Assembly (NCBI GenBank): GCA_963638105.1 | Contig: CAVHPP010000017.1 | Location: 1-44,347 of the forward strand | Source: CAG-217 sp963638105 | GTDB lineage: Bacteria; Bacillota; Clostridia; Oscillospirales; Acutalibacteraceae | Length of the DNA stretch: 44,347 bases | Direction of reading: 5' to 3' | Part shown: positions 24,353-31,981 of the stretch, in pieces | Layout: each line of letters starts with the position of its first letter | Position numbering within the stretch: position 1 is the first letter of the stretch | Made by a program: the position numbers and the translations under genes | The notes under the pieces: generated by a model | Told to the model about the DNA's origin: nothing | Database searches by the model: none | Seen by the model: only the letters and a program-made list of their open reading frames with translations

Positions 24353-25117
24353 ATGGGAAAAACCATTTCTATTTTTAATCAAAAAGGCGGCGTGGGCAAA
24401 ACCACCACTTGCGTCAATTTGGCGGCTGCTTTAGGCGCCAAGGGCAAAAAGACTTTGCTGGTAGACGTTGACCCCCAGGGCAACAGCACCAGCGGCGTAG
24501 GTGTGGATAAAAGCGAAATCGAGTATTCCACCTATGATATTTTGGTGGACAACCAGCCTGCCCGTGCAATTTTGTACGAAACGCCCTTTAAGAACCTGAA
24601 TTTGCTGCCGGCGAACATGAACTTAGCCGGTGCGGAGTTGGAGCTGGCGGAGACAGAGGATCGGTTTCGCGCGCTGAAAAAAGCCATTGCCACCCTGGTA
24701 GTGGAGTATGATTACATTATTATTGACTGTCCGCCCAGCTTGGGATTGCTGAGCCTGAATGCACTGGTGGCGTCAGACACCCTGATCGTACCCCTGCAAT
24801 GCGAATATTACGCTTTGGAGGGTCTGAGCCAGTTGCTTAGCACCGTGCGTACGGTCAAACAGCACTATAACCCCCACTTGGAGCTGCAAGGTGTTGTCTT
24901 TACCATGTATGACAGCCGATTAAAGCTGACCCAGCAGGTGGTAGACGAGGTGGAGAAATACTTCCCCGGCAAAACCTACCACACCATGATCCCCCGCAGC
25001 GTCAAGCTGGCAGAAGCCCCCAGCTACGGCAAGCCGGTGCTGTATTATGAAAAATACTGTAAGGCCAGCTTTGCCTATAAAAAGTTGGCAGACGAGGTGG
25101 TTAAGCAGAGTCGCTGA
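24353..25117 (+). CDS. parA: Chromosome partitioning ATPase ParA (Soj)
   Basis: ParA acts with ParB-parS to segregate origins, and in B. subtilis it also regulates DnaA. 254 residues from the ATG at 24353 (GGAGGTG at 24341). The deviant Walker A KGGVGKTT (11-18) carries the signature lysine, VDVDPQGNSTSG is the A' motif, and YIIIDCPPSLGLL is Walker B. The open frame extends 19 codons upstream into the promoter and parS site 4, which is not coding. It forms an operon with parB and probably serS. Confidence 0.96.
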   Translation: MGKTISIFNQKGGVGKTTTCVNLAAALGAKGKKTLLVDVDPQGNSTSGVGVDKSEIEYSTYDILVDNQPARAILYETPFKNLNLLPANMNLAGAELELAETEDRFRALKKAIATLVVEYDYIIIDCPPSLGLLSLNALVASDTLIVPLQCEYYALEGLSQLLSTVRTVKQHYNPHLELQGVVFTMYDSRLKLTQQVVDEVEKYFPGKTYHTMIPRSVKLAEAPSYGKPVLYYEKYCKASFAYKKLADEVVKQSR

Positions 25118-25163
25118 CCCGGCTCTATAATATAATAGGTATAGGAAAAGCGGAGGAAATGCG

Positions 25164-26015
25164 ATGGCAAATAAAAAATCCGGCCTGGGCAAAGGACTGG
25201 GCCAGTTGTTTTTAGAGAATTCCGTTGATGAGTTGGTGGCAAACAACACGCTGCCCTTAGAGGAGATCGTACCCAACAAGGAGCAGCCCCGAAAGACCTT
25301 TGACGAAACGGCGTTGGAGGAATTGGCGGAGAGTATTCGCCAGCACGGCGTGTTGCAGCCCCTTTTGGTGCGGGCCCTGCCCGGCGGCGGGTATCAGCTG
25401 GTGGCCGGTGAGCGGCGATACAGAGCCAGCCGCATCGCCGGACTGCGTGAGGTGCCGGTGGTGATCCGGGAGTTGTCCGACGTGGAAACCATGGAGATCG
25501 CCATTATTGAAAATTTGCAGCGTGAGGACCTGAACCCCATTGAGGAAGCGGAGGGTTTGCAAGCGCTGATTGACCGCTGCGGTTTTACCCAGGATCAGGT
25601 GGCGGCCAGTGTGGGCAAGTCCCGCCCGGCCATTGCCAACAGCCTGCGGTTGCTGAAGCTGCCCCCGGAGGTGCGGGAGATGACCAAAAACGGCGCTATC
25701 TCTGCCGGTCACGCCCGGGCGCTGCTGGGTTTGCCCAATGAGGCGCTGATTTATGCGGCGGCGGAGCAAATCGTTTCACACAAACTAACGGTGCGGGACG
25801 TGGAAAAACTGGCAAAGCGCAGTCAGCAGGAAGCCGGTACGGCGCCTAAGCCCCGATCCCGGCGGGACGCGTTTTATGATGAGGTGGAACTGGCGCTGAA
25901 GGAGACCTTGGGCCGCAAGGTGCGGGTGGTGCCCGGCCGGGGTAAAGGCACGCTGGAAATTGAATTCTATTCCAATGAAGATCTAAAAGATTTGGCCAAT
26001 AAGTTAGGAGAATAA
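25164..26015 (+). CDS. parB: Chromosome partitioning protein ParB (Spo0J)
   Basis: 283 residues. The N-terminal KKSGLGKGLGQLF contains the basic GLGKGL motif that stimulates ParA ATPase. The CTP-binding boxes are AGERRYRAS (81-89) and ENLQREDLNPIEEA. The HTH is FTQDQVAASVGKSRPAIANSL with Arg154 and Ser160, consistent with parS specificity. GGAGG precedes the ATG. TATAATAGGTAT at 25131-25142 could be an internal promoter, but no good -35 is visible. The four parS sites lie upstream of parA. Confidence 0.96.
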   Translation: MANKKSGLGKGLGQLFLENSVDELVANNTLPLEEIVPNKEQPRKTFDETALEELAESIRQHGVLQPLLVRALPGGGYQLVAGERRYRASRIAGLREVPVVIRELSDVETMEIAIIENLQREDLNPIEEAEGLQALIDRCGFTQDQVAASVGKSRPAIANSLRLLKLPPEVREMTKNGAISAGHARALLGLPNEALIYAAAEQIVSHKLTVRDVEKLAKRSQQEAGTAPKPRSRRDAFYDEVELALKETLGRKVRVVPGRGKGTLEIEFYSNEDLKDLANKLGE

Positions 26016-26019
26016 AAGT

Positions 26020-27306
26020 ATGCTGGATATGAAATTTGTGCGGGAAAATCCCGAACTGGTAAAGGAGAACATCAAAAAGAAATTTCAGGACGAGAAGCTG
26101 CCCCTGGTGGATCAGGTCATCGAACTGGACGAGCGCCGTCGGGCTGCCATGACCAAGGCGGACGAGTTGCGTGCAAACCGCAACAAGCTGTCTAAGGAGA
26201 TCGGCGCCTTGATGGCCCAGGGCAAGAAAGAAGAGGGCATGGCGCTGCGCCAAAAGGTGGCGGACCAGGCCAAGGAGCTGGAAGAACTGACCAAAGAGGC
26301 CAACGAGCTGAACGAGCAGGTCACCAAGATCATGATGACCATTCCCAATATCATTGACCCCAGCGTGCCCGTGGGTAAGGATGACAGTGAAAATGTAGAG
26401 GTGGAGCGCTTTGGGGAGCCGGTGGTGCCGGACTTTGAGGTGCCGTACCATACGGACATTATGGAGCGCTTTGACGGCATTGATCTGGACGCTGCCCGCA
26501 AGGTGGCCGGTAACGGCTTCTATTACCTGATGGGCGATATTGCCCGGCTGCACTCTGCGGTCATCAGTTATGCCCGTGACTTTATGATCGACCGTGGCTT
26601 TACCTACTGCGTGCCGCCGTTTATGATCCGCTCGAATGTGGTTACCGGTGTGATGAGCTTTGCCGAGATGGACGCCATGATGTACAAGATTGAGGGTGAG
26701 GACCTGTACTTGATCGGTACCTCCGAGCACTCTATGATCGGCAAATTTATTGACACCATCACCCCGGAGAGCGAGCTGCCCAAGACCCTGACCTCTTACT
26801 CTCCCTGCTTCCGCAAGGAGAAGGGCGCCCACGGCATTGAGGAGCGGGGCGTGTACCGTATCCATCAGTTTGAGAAGCAGGAGATGATTGTGGTCTGCAA
26901 GCCGGAGGAGAGCAAAATGTGGTTCGACAAGCTGTGGCAGAACACGGTGGATCTGTTCCGCAGCCTGGATATTCCGGTGCGCACCCTGGAGTGCTGCTCC
27001 GGCGATTTGGCAGACTTGAAAGTCAAGAGCGTAGACGTGGAGGCCTGGTCCCCCCGTCAGAAGAAATATTTTGAGGTGGGCTCCTGCTCCAATCTGTCCG
27101 ACGCCCAGGCCCGCCGCCTGAAGATCCGCGTGAAGGGCGAGCACGGCAACTACCTGGCCCACACCCTGAACAACACGGTGGTGGCGCCCCCCAGAATGCT
27201 CATCGCCTTCCTGGAGAACAACTTGCAGGCAGACGGCAGTGTGCTGGTACCCAAGGCTTTGCAGCCGTATATGGGCGGCAAAGAGCGCCTGGTGCCGAAA
27301 AAATAA
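26020..27306 (+). CDS. serS: Seryl-tRNA synthetase
   Basis: Charges tRNA-Ser. 428 residues: an N-terminal coiled-coil arm (about 27-105), then the class II core with motif 2 (FRKEKGAHGIEERGVYRIHQF) and motif 3 (near NTVVAPPRMLIAFLENN). TAGGAG precedes the ATG at 26020, and only 4 bp separate it from parB, so it is co-transcribed with the partition genes. No T-box leader is present, since the gene is internal to the operon. Followed by a strong terminator. Confidence 0.97.
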   Translation: MLDMKFVRENPELVKENIKKKFQDEKLPLVDQVIELDERRRAAMTKADELRANRNKLSKEIGALMAQGKKEEGMALRQKVADQAKELEELTKEANELNEQVTKIMMTIPNIIDPSVPVGKDDSENVEVERFGEPVVPDFEVPYHTDIMERFDGIDLDAARKVAGNGFYYLMGDIARLHSAVISYARDFMIDRGFTYCVPPFMIRSNVVTGVMSFAEMDAMMYKIEGEDLYLIGTSEHSMIGKFIDTITPESELPKTLTSYSPCFRKEKGAHGIEERGVYRIHQFEKQEMIVVCKPEESKMWFDKLWQNTVDLFRSLDIPVRTLECCSGDLADLKVKSVDVEAWSPRQKKYFEVGSCSNLSDAQARRLKIRVKGEHGNYLAHTLNNTVVAPPRMLIAFLENNLQADGSVLVPKALQPYMGGKERLVPKK

Positions 27307-27320
27307 ATAAGTTCCACGCC

Positions 27321-27357
27321 AAACAGCGCCTGTCTGCGGACGGGCGCTGTTTTTTTG
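27321..27357 (+). terminator. Terminator after serS
   Basis: AACAGCGCC-TGTC / GAC-GGGCGCTGTT stem (one mismatch) with a TGCG loop, then a run of seven T's. Confidence 0.9.
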
Positions 27358-27372
27358 TGGGCTTATAAATGC

Positions 27373-27487
27373 GGCTCGATAACGCACTCGCTACGAAACA
27401 GTCCCCCCGGACTGTTTCTCCCAAATGCCTACGCATTTGGAGCCTCGTGTCTCTTGCGCTGCGCGCAATTCACTCATCGAGCCCTAC
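27373..27487 (-). repeat. Multi-hairpin GTAG element (family R4, full copy)
   Basis: On the minus strand it begins GTAG and is closed by GGCTCGAT / ATCGAGCC (27483-27476 with 27380-27373). Inside are three hairpins: TTGCGC-GCA-GCGCAA, CCAAATGC-GTAG-GCATTTGG and AAACAGTCC/GGACTGTTT. The result resembles a cloverleaf of about 115 nt. It recurs at 31621-31730, and in part at 37454-37485 in the opposite orientation, with paired changes in the first hairpin. Confidence 0.75.
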
Positions 27488-27518
27488 AAATACTATATTC
27501 TATCGGTCATAAAACCTC

Positions 27519-27541
27519 GTAGGGGCGGCAATCTGCCGCCC
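27519..27541 (+). repeat. GTAG-hairpin repeat, family R2
   Basis: GTAG, GGGCGGCA, ATC loop, TGCCGCCC. Perfect 8-bp stem. Its GTAG faces the GTAG of the R4 element 31 bp to the left. Confidence 0.8.
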
Positions 27542-27589
27542 GCGAGCAAAAAAATGCCCATTCCACTTTATGCAATTCCGCCAAAAACA

Positions 27590-27607
27590 ATGTGAACAGT
27601 GTAACAC
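27590..27607 (+). promoter_or_regulatory. Rex-like operator 1 (weak)
   Basis: ATGTGAACAGTGTAACAC: 10 of 14 defined positions of TTGTTAA-N4-TTAACAA. It shares the TGTGAAC...GTAACA pattern with operator 2. Confidence 0.5.
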
Positions 27608-27683
27608 GATGGCGGGCGTATTTAGAGAAATAGGGGAGAAACACCGGGAAAAAGGCGGAAAATTGTTCCGAAATCGGATGATA

Positions 27684-27701
27684 TTGTGAACTTTGTAACA
27701 A
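27684..27701 (+). promoter_or_regulatory. Rex-like operator 2
   Basis: TTGTGAACTTTGTAACAA: 12 of 14 defined positions of the Rex consensus, and nearly symmetric. Rex is the NADH/NAD-sensing repressor that controls adhE in many Firmicutes. Confidence 0.7.
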
Positions 27702-27737
27702 ATGATTTTGGCTCATTCAAAAATATGCCCAAAAACA

Positions 27738-27755
27738 TCGTTAAAAGATTATCAA
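27738..27755 (+). promoter_or_regulatory. Rex-like operator 3
   Basis: TCGTTAAAAGATTATCAA: 12 of 14 defined positions of the Rex consensus. The closest of the three to the adhE promoter, about 35 bp upstream of its -35. Confidence 0.6.
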
Positions 27756-27790
27756 ATTTTGGTGGTATGGTAGATTTGTGCCCAAAAGGC

Positions 27791-27819
27791 TTGCAAGGAC
27801 AAAGGCTTTTCAGTATGAT
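27791..27819 (+). promoter_or_regulatory. adhE promoter
   Basis: TTGCAA (27791-27796), 17 bp, TATGAT (27814-27819), 56 bp before the start codon. Confidence 0.6.
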
Positions 27820-27875
27820 ATAGGTGGATTAGCGGAACACCGCTATGATAGTAAGTACAACTTGGAGGCAATAAA

Positions 27876-30476
27876 ATGGCAAGAGAAATCATCGACAGCG
27901 TAGAAAAGCTGGAGGCGGAGTTGGACCGTGTGCGCGCAGCGCAGCGGGAGTTCGCCACATACACCCAGGAGCAGGTGGATAAAATTTTCTTTGCGGCGGC
28001 GATGGCTGCCAATAAGGCAAGAATTCCCCTGGCCAAGATGGCGGTGGAAGAGACCGGCATGGGCTTGGTAGAAGACAAGATCATCAAGAACCACTACGCG
28101 GCAGAATACATTTATAATGCATACAAGAACACCAAAACCTGCGGCGTGATCGAGGAAGATAAGGCCTACGGTATTAAGAAGATCGCAGAGCCTTTGGGTG
28201 TGATTGCGGCGGTGATCCCCACCACCAACCCCACCTCTACGGCCATCTTTAAGACCCTGATTTGCCTGAAGACCCGCAACGGCATTATCATCTCTCCCCA
28301 TCCCCGGGCCAAGAAGAGCACCACTGCTGCGGCCAAGATCGTGCTGGACGCTGCTGTGGCAGCCGGCGCGCCGGAGGGGATCATCAGCTGGATTGACGCA
28401 CCGTCTTTGGATATGACCAACCTGCTGATGAAAGAGGCAGACACCATTTTGGCAACCGGCGGCCCCGGTATGGTAAAGGCCGCGTACTCCAGCGGCAAGC
28501 CTGCCCTGGGCGTTGGCGCCGGTAACACCCCCGCCATTATTGACGACACCGCAGACATTAAGCTGGCGGTGAACTCCATTATCCATTCCAAGACTTTTGA
28601 TAACGGTATGATCTGCGCCTCCGAGCAGAGCTGCATTGTAGACAAGAAGATCTACAAGGCGGTGCGCAAGGAATTTGAGGATCGGGGCTGCTACTTCCTG
28701 AAAGCAGACGAGATTGATAAGGTGCGCAAAACCATTATTATCAACGGCGCCTTGAACGCAAAGATCGTGGGTCAAAAGCCGGTGACCATTGCGGCACTGG
28801 CCGGCGTGACCATTCCCGAGGAGACCAAGGTGCTCATCGGCGAGGTGGAGAGCGTAGACATTAGCGAGGAATTTGCCCACGAAAAGCTGAGCCCGGTGCT
28901 GGCTATGTATAAATCCGAGGACTTTAATGACGCACTGGAAAAGGCTGCCCAGCTGATCGCAGACGGCGGCTACGGCCATACCTCTTCCGTCTATCTGAAC
29001 GCGGTGACCGAGCAGGAGAAGCTGGACGCCTTCTCCGCCAAGATGAAGACCTGCCGTGTGCTGGTGAACACCCCGTCCTCTTTCGGCGGTATCGGCGACC
29101 TGTACAACTTTAAGCTGGCACCGTCCCTGACCTTGGGCTGCGGCTCCTGGGGCGGCAACTCCGTGTCTGAGAATGTAGGGGTCAAGCACCTGGTGAACAT
29201 CAAAACCGTTGCAGAAAGAAGGGAAAATATGCTGTGGTTCCGTGCCCCGGAGAAGGTATACATTAAGAAAGGCTGCCTGCCGGTGGCGCTGGACGAAGTG
29301 GGCAATGTAATGCAGAAGAAAAAGGCATTCATTGTTACCGACAGCTTCCTGTACAAGAACGGCTACACCAAGCCCATCACCGATAAACTGGACGAAATGG
29401 GTGTGACCCACACCACATTCTTTAATGTGGCACCGGACCCCACCCTGGCCTGCGCCAAAGAGGGCGTGGCTGCCATGAACGCTTTCCAGCCGGATTGCAT
29501 TATCGCCGTTGGCGGCGGCTCCGCCATGGACGCCGGCAAAATCATGTGGGTGATGTACGAGCACCCGGAAGTGGACTTCCTGGATCTGGCTATGCGCTTT
29601 ATGGATATTCGTAAGCGTGTGTACACCTTCCCCAAGATGGGCGAAAAGGCGTACTTTATCGCCGTTCCCACCTCTGCCGGTACCGGTTCCGAGGCAACCC
29701 CCTTTGCCGTAATTACCGATGAGCGTACCGGTGTGAAGTACCCGCTGGCGGACTATGAGTTGATGCCCAATATGGCTATCGTAGATGCAGACTTCCACAT
29801 GACCGCACCTAAGGGTCTGACTGCTGCTTCCGGTATTGACGCGGTGACCCACTGCCTGGAGGCCTACGCTTCTATGATGGCTACCGATTATACCGACGGT
29901 CTGGCCATCCGCTCTTTGCAGATGATCTTCCAGTACCTGCCCCGTGCCTACGACAACGGCCCCAACGATCCGGTGGCTCGTGAGAAGATGGCCAACGCAG
30001 CTACTATGGCCGGTATGGCTTTTGCCAACGCGTTCCTGGGTGTGTGCCACTCTATGGCCCATAAGCTGGGTGCGTTCCACCACCTGCCTCACGGCGTGGC
30101 AAACGCGCTGATGATCGACTATGTGCTGCGGTTCAATGCGGCGGAAGTACCTACCAAGATGGGCACCTTCCCCCAGTATGACCACCCCCACACCCTGGCG
30201 CGCTATGCTGAGGTGGCAGACGCTCTGGGCGTTAAGGGTCGCACGGATGCTGACAAGCTGGAAGGTCTGATCAAGAAGATCGACGAACTGAAAGACTATG
30301 TGGGCATTAAGAAGAGCATTCAGGAATACGGCGTGGACGAAAAGTATTTCCTGGACACCCTGGACGATATGGTGGAGCAGGCATTCGATGACCAGTGCAC
30401 CGGCGCCAATCCCCGCCTGCCCCTGATGAGCGAAATTAAGGATATGTATCTGCGTGCCTACTACGGCAAAGAATAA
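27876..30476 (+). CDS. adhE: Bifunctional acetaldehyde-CoA/alcohol dehydrogenase AdhE
   Basis: AdhE reduces acetyl-CoA to acetaldehyde and then to ethanol, recycling two NADH per acetyl-CoA in fermentation. It assembles into cytosolic filaments. 866 residues: an aldehyde dehydrogenase half (about 1-440) with catalytic Cys247 in MICASEQS, and an iron-dependent alcohol dehydrogenase half (about 455-866). The second half carries GGGSAMDAGKIMW, the GTGSEATPFAVITDE segment, and iron ligands around MAHKLGAFHHLPHGVANAL. Its context (three Rex-like sites upstream) points to redox control. GGAGG precedes the ATG. It is co-transcribed with an APH-fold kinase 14 bp downstream. Confidence 0.97.
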   Translation: MAREIIDSVEKLEAELDRVRAAQREFATYTQEQVDKIFFAAAMAANKARIPLAKMAVEETGMGLVEDKIIKNHYAAEYIYNAYKNTKTCGVIEEDKAYGIKKIAEPLGVIAAVIPTTNPTSTAIFKTLICLKTRNGIIISPHPRAKKSTTAAAKIVLDAAVAAGAPEGIISWIDAPSLDMTNLLMKEADTILATGGPGMVKAAYSSGKPALGVGAGNTPAIIDDTADIKLAVNSIIHSKTFDNGMICASEQSCIVDKKIYKAVRKEFEDRGCYFLKADEIDKVRKTIIINGALNAKIVGQKPVTIAALAGVTIPEETKVLIGEVESVDISEEFAHEKLSPVLAMYKSEDFNDALEKAAQLIADGGYGHTSSVYLNAVTEQEKLDAFSAKMKTCRVLVNTPSSFGGIGDLYNFKLAPSLTLGCGSWGGNSVSENVGVKHLVNIKTVAERRENMLWFRAPEKVYIKKGCLPVALDEVGNVMQKKKAFIVTDSFLYKNGYTKPITDKLDEMGVTHTTFFNVAPDPTLACAKEGVAAMNAFQPDCIIAVGGGSAMDAGKIMWVMYEHPEVDFLDLAMRFMDIRKRVYTFPKMGEKAYFIAVPTSAGTGSEATPFAVITDERTGVKYPLADYELMPNMAIVDADFHMTAPKGLTAASGIDAVTHCLEAYASMMATDYTDGLAIRSLQMIFQYLPRAYDNGPNDPVAREKMANAATMAGMAFANAFLGVCHSMAHKLGAFHHLPHGVANALMIDYVLRFNAAEVPTKMGTFPQYDHPHTLARYAEVADALGVKGRTDADKLEGLIKKIDELKDYVGIKKSIQEYGVDEKYFLDTLDDMVEQAFDDQCTGANPRLPLMSEIKDMYLRAYYGKE

Positions 30477-30490
30477 GGGAGGTTATCTGT

Positions 30491-31231
30491 ATGAAAGCAC
30501 TGAAAGAGCGCGAGCATAAAGTTATCTATAAAGACGGCGACAAGGTCGTCAAGGTGTTTGACGAGACCTTTTCCAAGGCTGATGTGCTCAACGAGGCACT
30601 GAATATGGCTCGGGTAGAAGAGACCGGTCTGCGGATTCCCAAACTGTTGAATGTAAGCAAGGTGGACGGCAAGTGGGCCATTACCAGAGAATATATTGAG
30701 GGTACGCCCCTAAGCCAGCTGATGGCACAGCACCCGGAGAAGCAGGACGAGTACCTGAACACCTTTGTGGATATTCAGCTGGAGATCTTGGGCAAAACCT
30801 GCCCCCATCTGAATAAGATTAAGGACAAAATGCACGCCAAGATCAGCGCCTCCGACTATGAGGCCACCCTGCGCTATGATCTGCACAACCGCTTGGAGGG
30901 GATGAAGCCCCACAAGAAAGTGCTCCACGGCGACTACTGCCCCAGCAATGTGATCGTGACCCCGGACGGCCGGTATTACATTATCGACTGGGCCCACGCC
31001 ACCCAGGGCAACGCTTCTGCGGACGCGGCCCGCACCTACCTGACCTTTACCCTTGGCGGCCAGAGCGATGTGGCAGAGAAGTACCTGGCGCTGTTCTGCA
31101 AAAAAGCGGATATTCCCAAGCAGTTGGTGCAGCAGTGGATGCCCATTGTGGCCTGCTCTGAGAGCACCAAGCACATTCCCGGCGAGCGGGAAGTGCTGGA
31201 CCGCTGGGTCAATGTGTTTGACTTCCAATAA
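30491..31231 (+). CDS. APH-fold phosphotransferase (aminoglycoside phosphotransferase family)
   Basis: 246 residues with a small-molecule kinase fold. The N-lobe has KVIYKDGDKVVKVF and ITREYIEGTPLSQL (hinge). The catalytic loop LHGDYCPSNVIV near residue 146 matches HGDxxxxN, and YIIDWAHAT supplies the metal-binding Asp. It resembles a family (TIGR02172-like) named after aminoglycoside kinases but not shown to confer resistance. A housekeeping substrate such as a sugar, choline or coenzyme is as likely. The 14-bp gap to adhE and the shared terminator mean the two are co-expressed, so it may be part of the same redox response. Confidence 0.8.
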   Translation: MKALKEREHKVIYKDGDKVVKVFDETFSKADVLNEALNMARVEETGLRIPKLLNVSKVDGKWAITREYIEGTPLSQLMAQHPEKQDEYLNTFVDIQLEILGKTCPHLNKIKDKMHAKISASDYEATLRYDLHNRLEGMKPHKKVLHGDYCPSNVIVTPDGRYYIIDWAHATQGNASADAARTYLTFTLGGQSDVAEKYLALFCKKADIPKQLVQQWMPIVACSESTKHIPGEREVLDRWVNVFDFQ

Positions 31232-31274
31232 TCAGCCCCCCTCCATGTTGGGTCCCTGCCCAACAAGGTGTGTA

Positions 31275-31313
31275 CCCCGACAGTGCGCCCCCCTGCACTG
31301 CCGGGGATTTTTT
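31275..31313 (+). terminator. Terminator after adhE-kinase operon
   Basis: CCCCGACAGTGC with GCACTGCCGGGG (12-bp stem, one mismatch), then ATTTTTT. Confidence 0.88.
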
Positions 31314-31325
31314 ATAGAGATGATG

Positions 31326-31351
31326 CGGCGGGAGCAAGCCCCCGCCCTACG
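31326..31351 (-). repeat. GTAG-hairpin repeat, family R1
   Basis: Same 26-bp element as at 6627. Its GTAG head faces the R3 head at 31382, 31 bp away. Confidence 0.8.
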
Positions 31352-31381
31352 AGGGCTTTTGACCGATATACGATACGATTT

Positions 31382-31407
31382 GTAGGGCACGATGCCCACA
31401 TCGTGCC
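31382..31407 (+). repeat. GTAG-hairpin repeat, family R3
   Basis: GTAG, GGCACGATG, CCCA loop, CATCGTGCC. Perfect 9-bp stem. Confidence 0.85.
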
Positions 31408-31415
31408 GCAGGGGA

Positions 31416-31592
31416 AATCCCCCCTGCGGCTACGCCGCTTTCCGCCTAACCGGCGCCCGTCCCCTCTGTCGCTGCGCGACATCTCCCCGCACTGCGGGGA
31501 GTCACCCTTTACAAGGGGGGCTAAGATTTTGCAACCTTTTTGCCTCCCTTGCAAAGGGAGGTGGGTTTGCCGTAGGCAAACCCGGAGGGATT
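31416..31592. repeat. Modular palindromic element M4
   Basis: AATCCCCCCTGCGGC at the left, CCGGAGGGATT at the right. It contains the GCGGC/GCCGC hairpin, then the same block as M1 (CGTCCCCTCTGTCGCTGCGC onward, with CTCCCCGC/GCGGGGAG), the CCCTTTACAAGGG and CCTCCCTTGCAAAGGGAGG pair, and an end hairpin GGTTTGCC/GGCAAACC. A further GGGATT end lies at 31613-31618. Confidence 0.7.
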
Positions 31593-31620
31593 GGCCGAAG
31601 GCGTTGACAAAGGGATTAAT

Positions 31621-31730
31621 GCACTCGCTACGAAACAGTCCCCCGGACTGTTTCTCCCAAATGCTAACGCATTTGGAGCCTCGTGTCTCTTGCACTGCGT
31701 GCAATTCACTCGGCAGATTGCCGCCCCTAC
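31621..31730 (-). repeat. Multi-hairpin R4 element fused to an R2 head
   Basis: On the minus strand GTAG and GGGCGGCAATCTGCCG (R2, outer stem lost) run into AGTGAATTGC and the same three hairpins as at 27373. The first hairpin reads TTGCAC-GCA-GTGCAA here and TTGCGC-GCA-GCGCAA in the other copy, a paired change. The CCAAATGC/GCATTTGG stem is unchanged, with a different loop. Confidence 0.75.
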
Positions 31731-31783
31731 CTCGTCCACATTGACTTCATATTGCTTATGGCGGATAGTATCCGTCCACAACG

Positions 31784-31809
31784 GGCATGATGTGGGCATC
31801 GTGCCCTAC
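31784..31809 (-). repeat. GTAG-hairpin repeat, family R3
   Basis: GTAG, GGCACGATG, CCCA, CATCATGCC on the minus strand; one mismatch. It faces the R1 element at 31842. Confidence 0.75.
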
Positions 31810-31841
31810 AAAAGAATATATTACATTGGTTATAAAATTCC

Positions 31842-31867
31842 CGTAGGGCGGGGGCTTGCTCCCGCCG
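31842..31867 (+). repeat. GTAG-hairpin repeat, family R1
   Basis: R1 in the forward orientation, its head 33 bp from the R3 head at 31806-31809. Confidence 0.8.
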
Positions 31868-31918
31868 CTGCTGTGATCCCCACCCCTCTGCATAATCCCC
31901 AAAAAATGTTAAATCCTA

Positions 31919-31947
31919 TTGACAGGGTATGCATTGTGTGGTATTTT
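31919..31947 (+). promoter_or_regulatory. nifS operon promoter
   Basis: Perfect TTGACA (31919-31924), 17 bp, TATTTT (31942-31947), 34 bp before nifS. Confidence 0.7.
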
Positions 31948-31981
31948 TTAATTCAAAGTTTAGAAGAAAGGGCGTGCGGGT

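Larger units (their letters stand above)
27358..27875. other. Spacer upstream of adhE
   Basis: No gene. The left half holds a multi-hairpin GTAG element (27373-27487) and an R2 hairpin facing it (27519-27541). The AT-rich right half holds three Rex-like operators and the adhE promoter. Confidence 0.7.
31232..31981. other. Repeat-rich spacer between the kinase gene and nifS
   Basis: No gene in 750 bp. It holds a terminator, then R1(-), R3(+), modular element M4, R4 fused to R2(-), an unclassified hairpin (GGCGGAT/ATCCGTC, 31761-31779), R3(-), R1(+), and finally the nifS promoter. This is the densest repeat cluster in the window. Confidence 0.75.

Noticed and set aside
27843..30191. 782-codon minus-strand frame antisense to adhE
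   Set aside because: A by-product of the codon bias in adhE, rich in His/Gly/Gln with no motifs.
6838..31560. CRISPR array
   Set aside because: The repeated palindromes are scattered through separate intergenic regions, vary in sequence and lack uniform spacers or cas genes.
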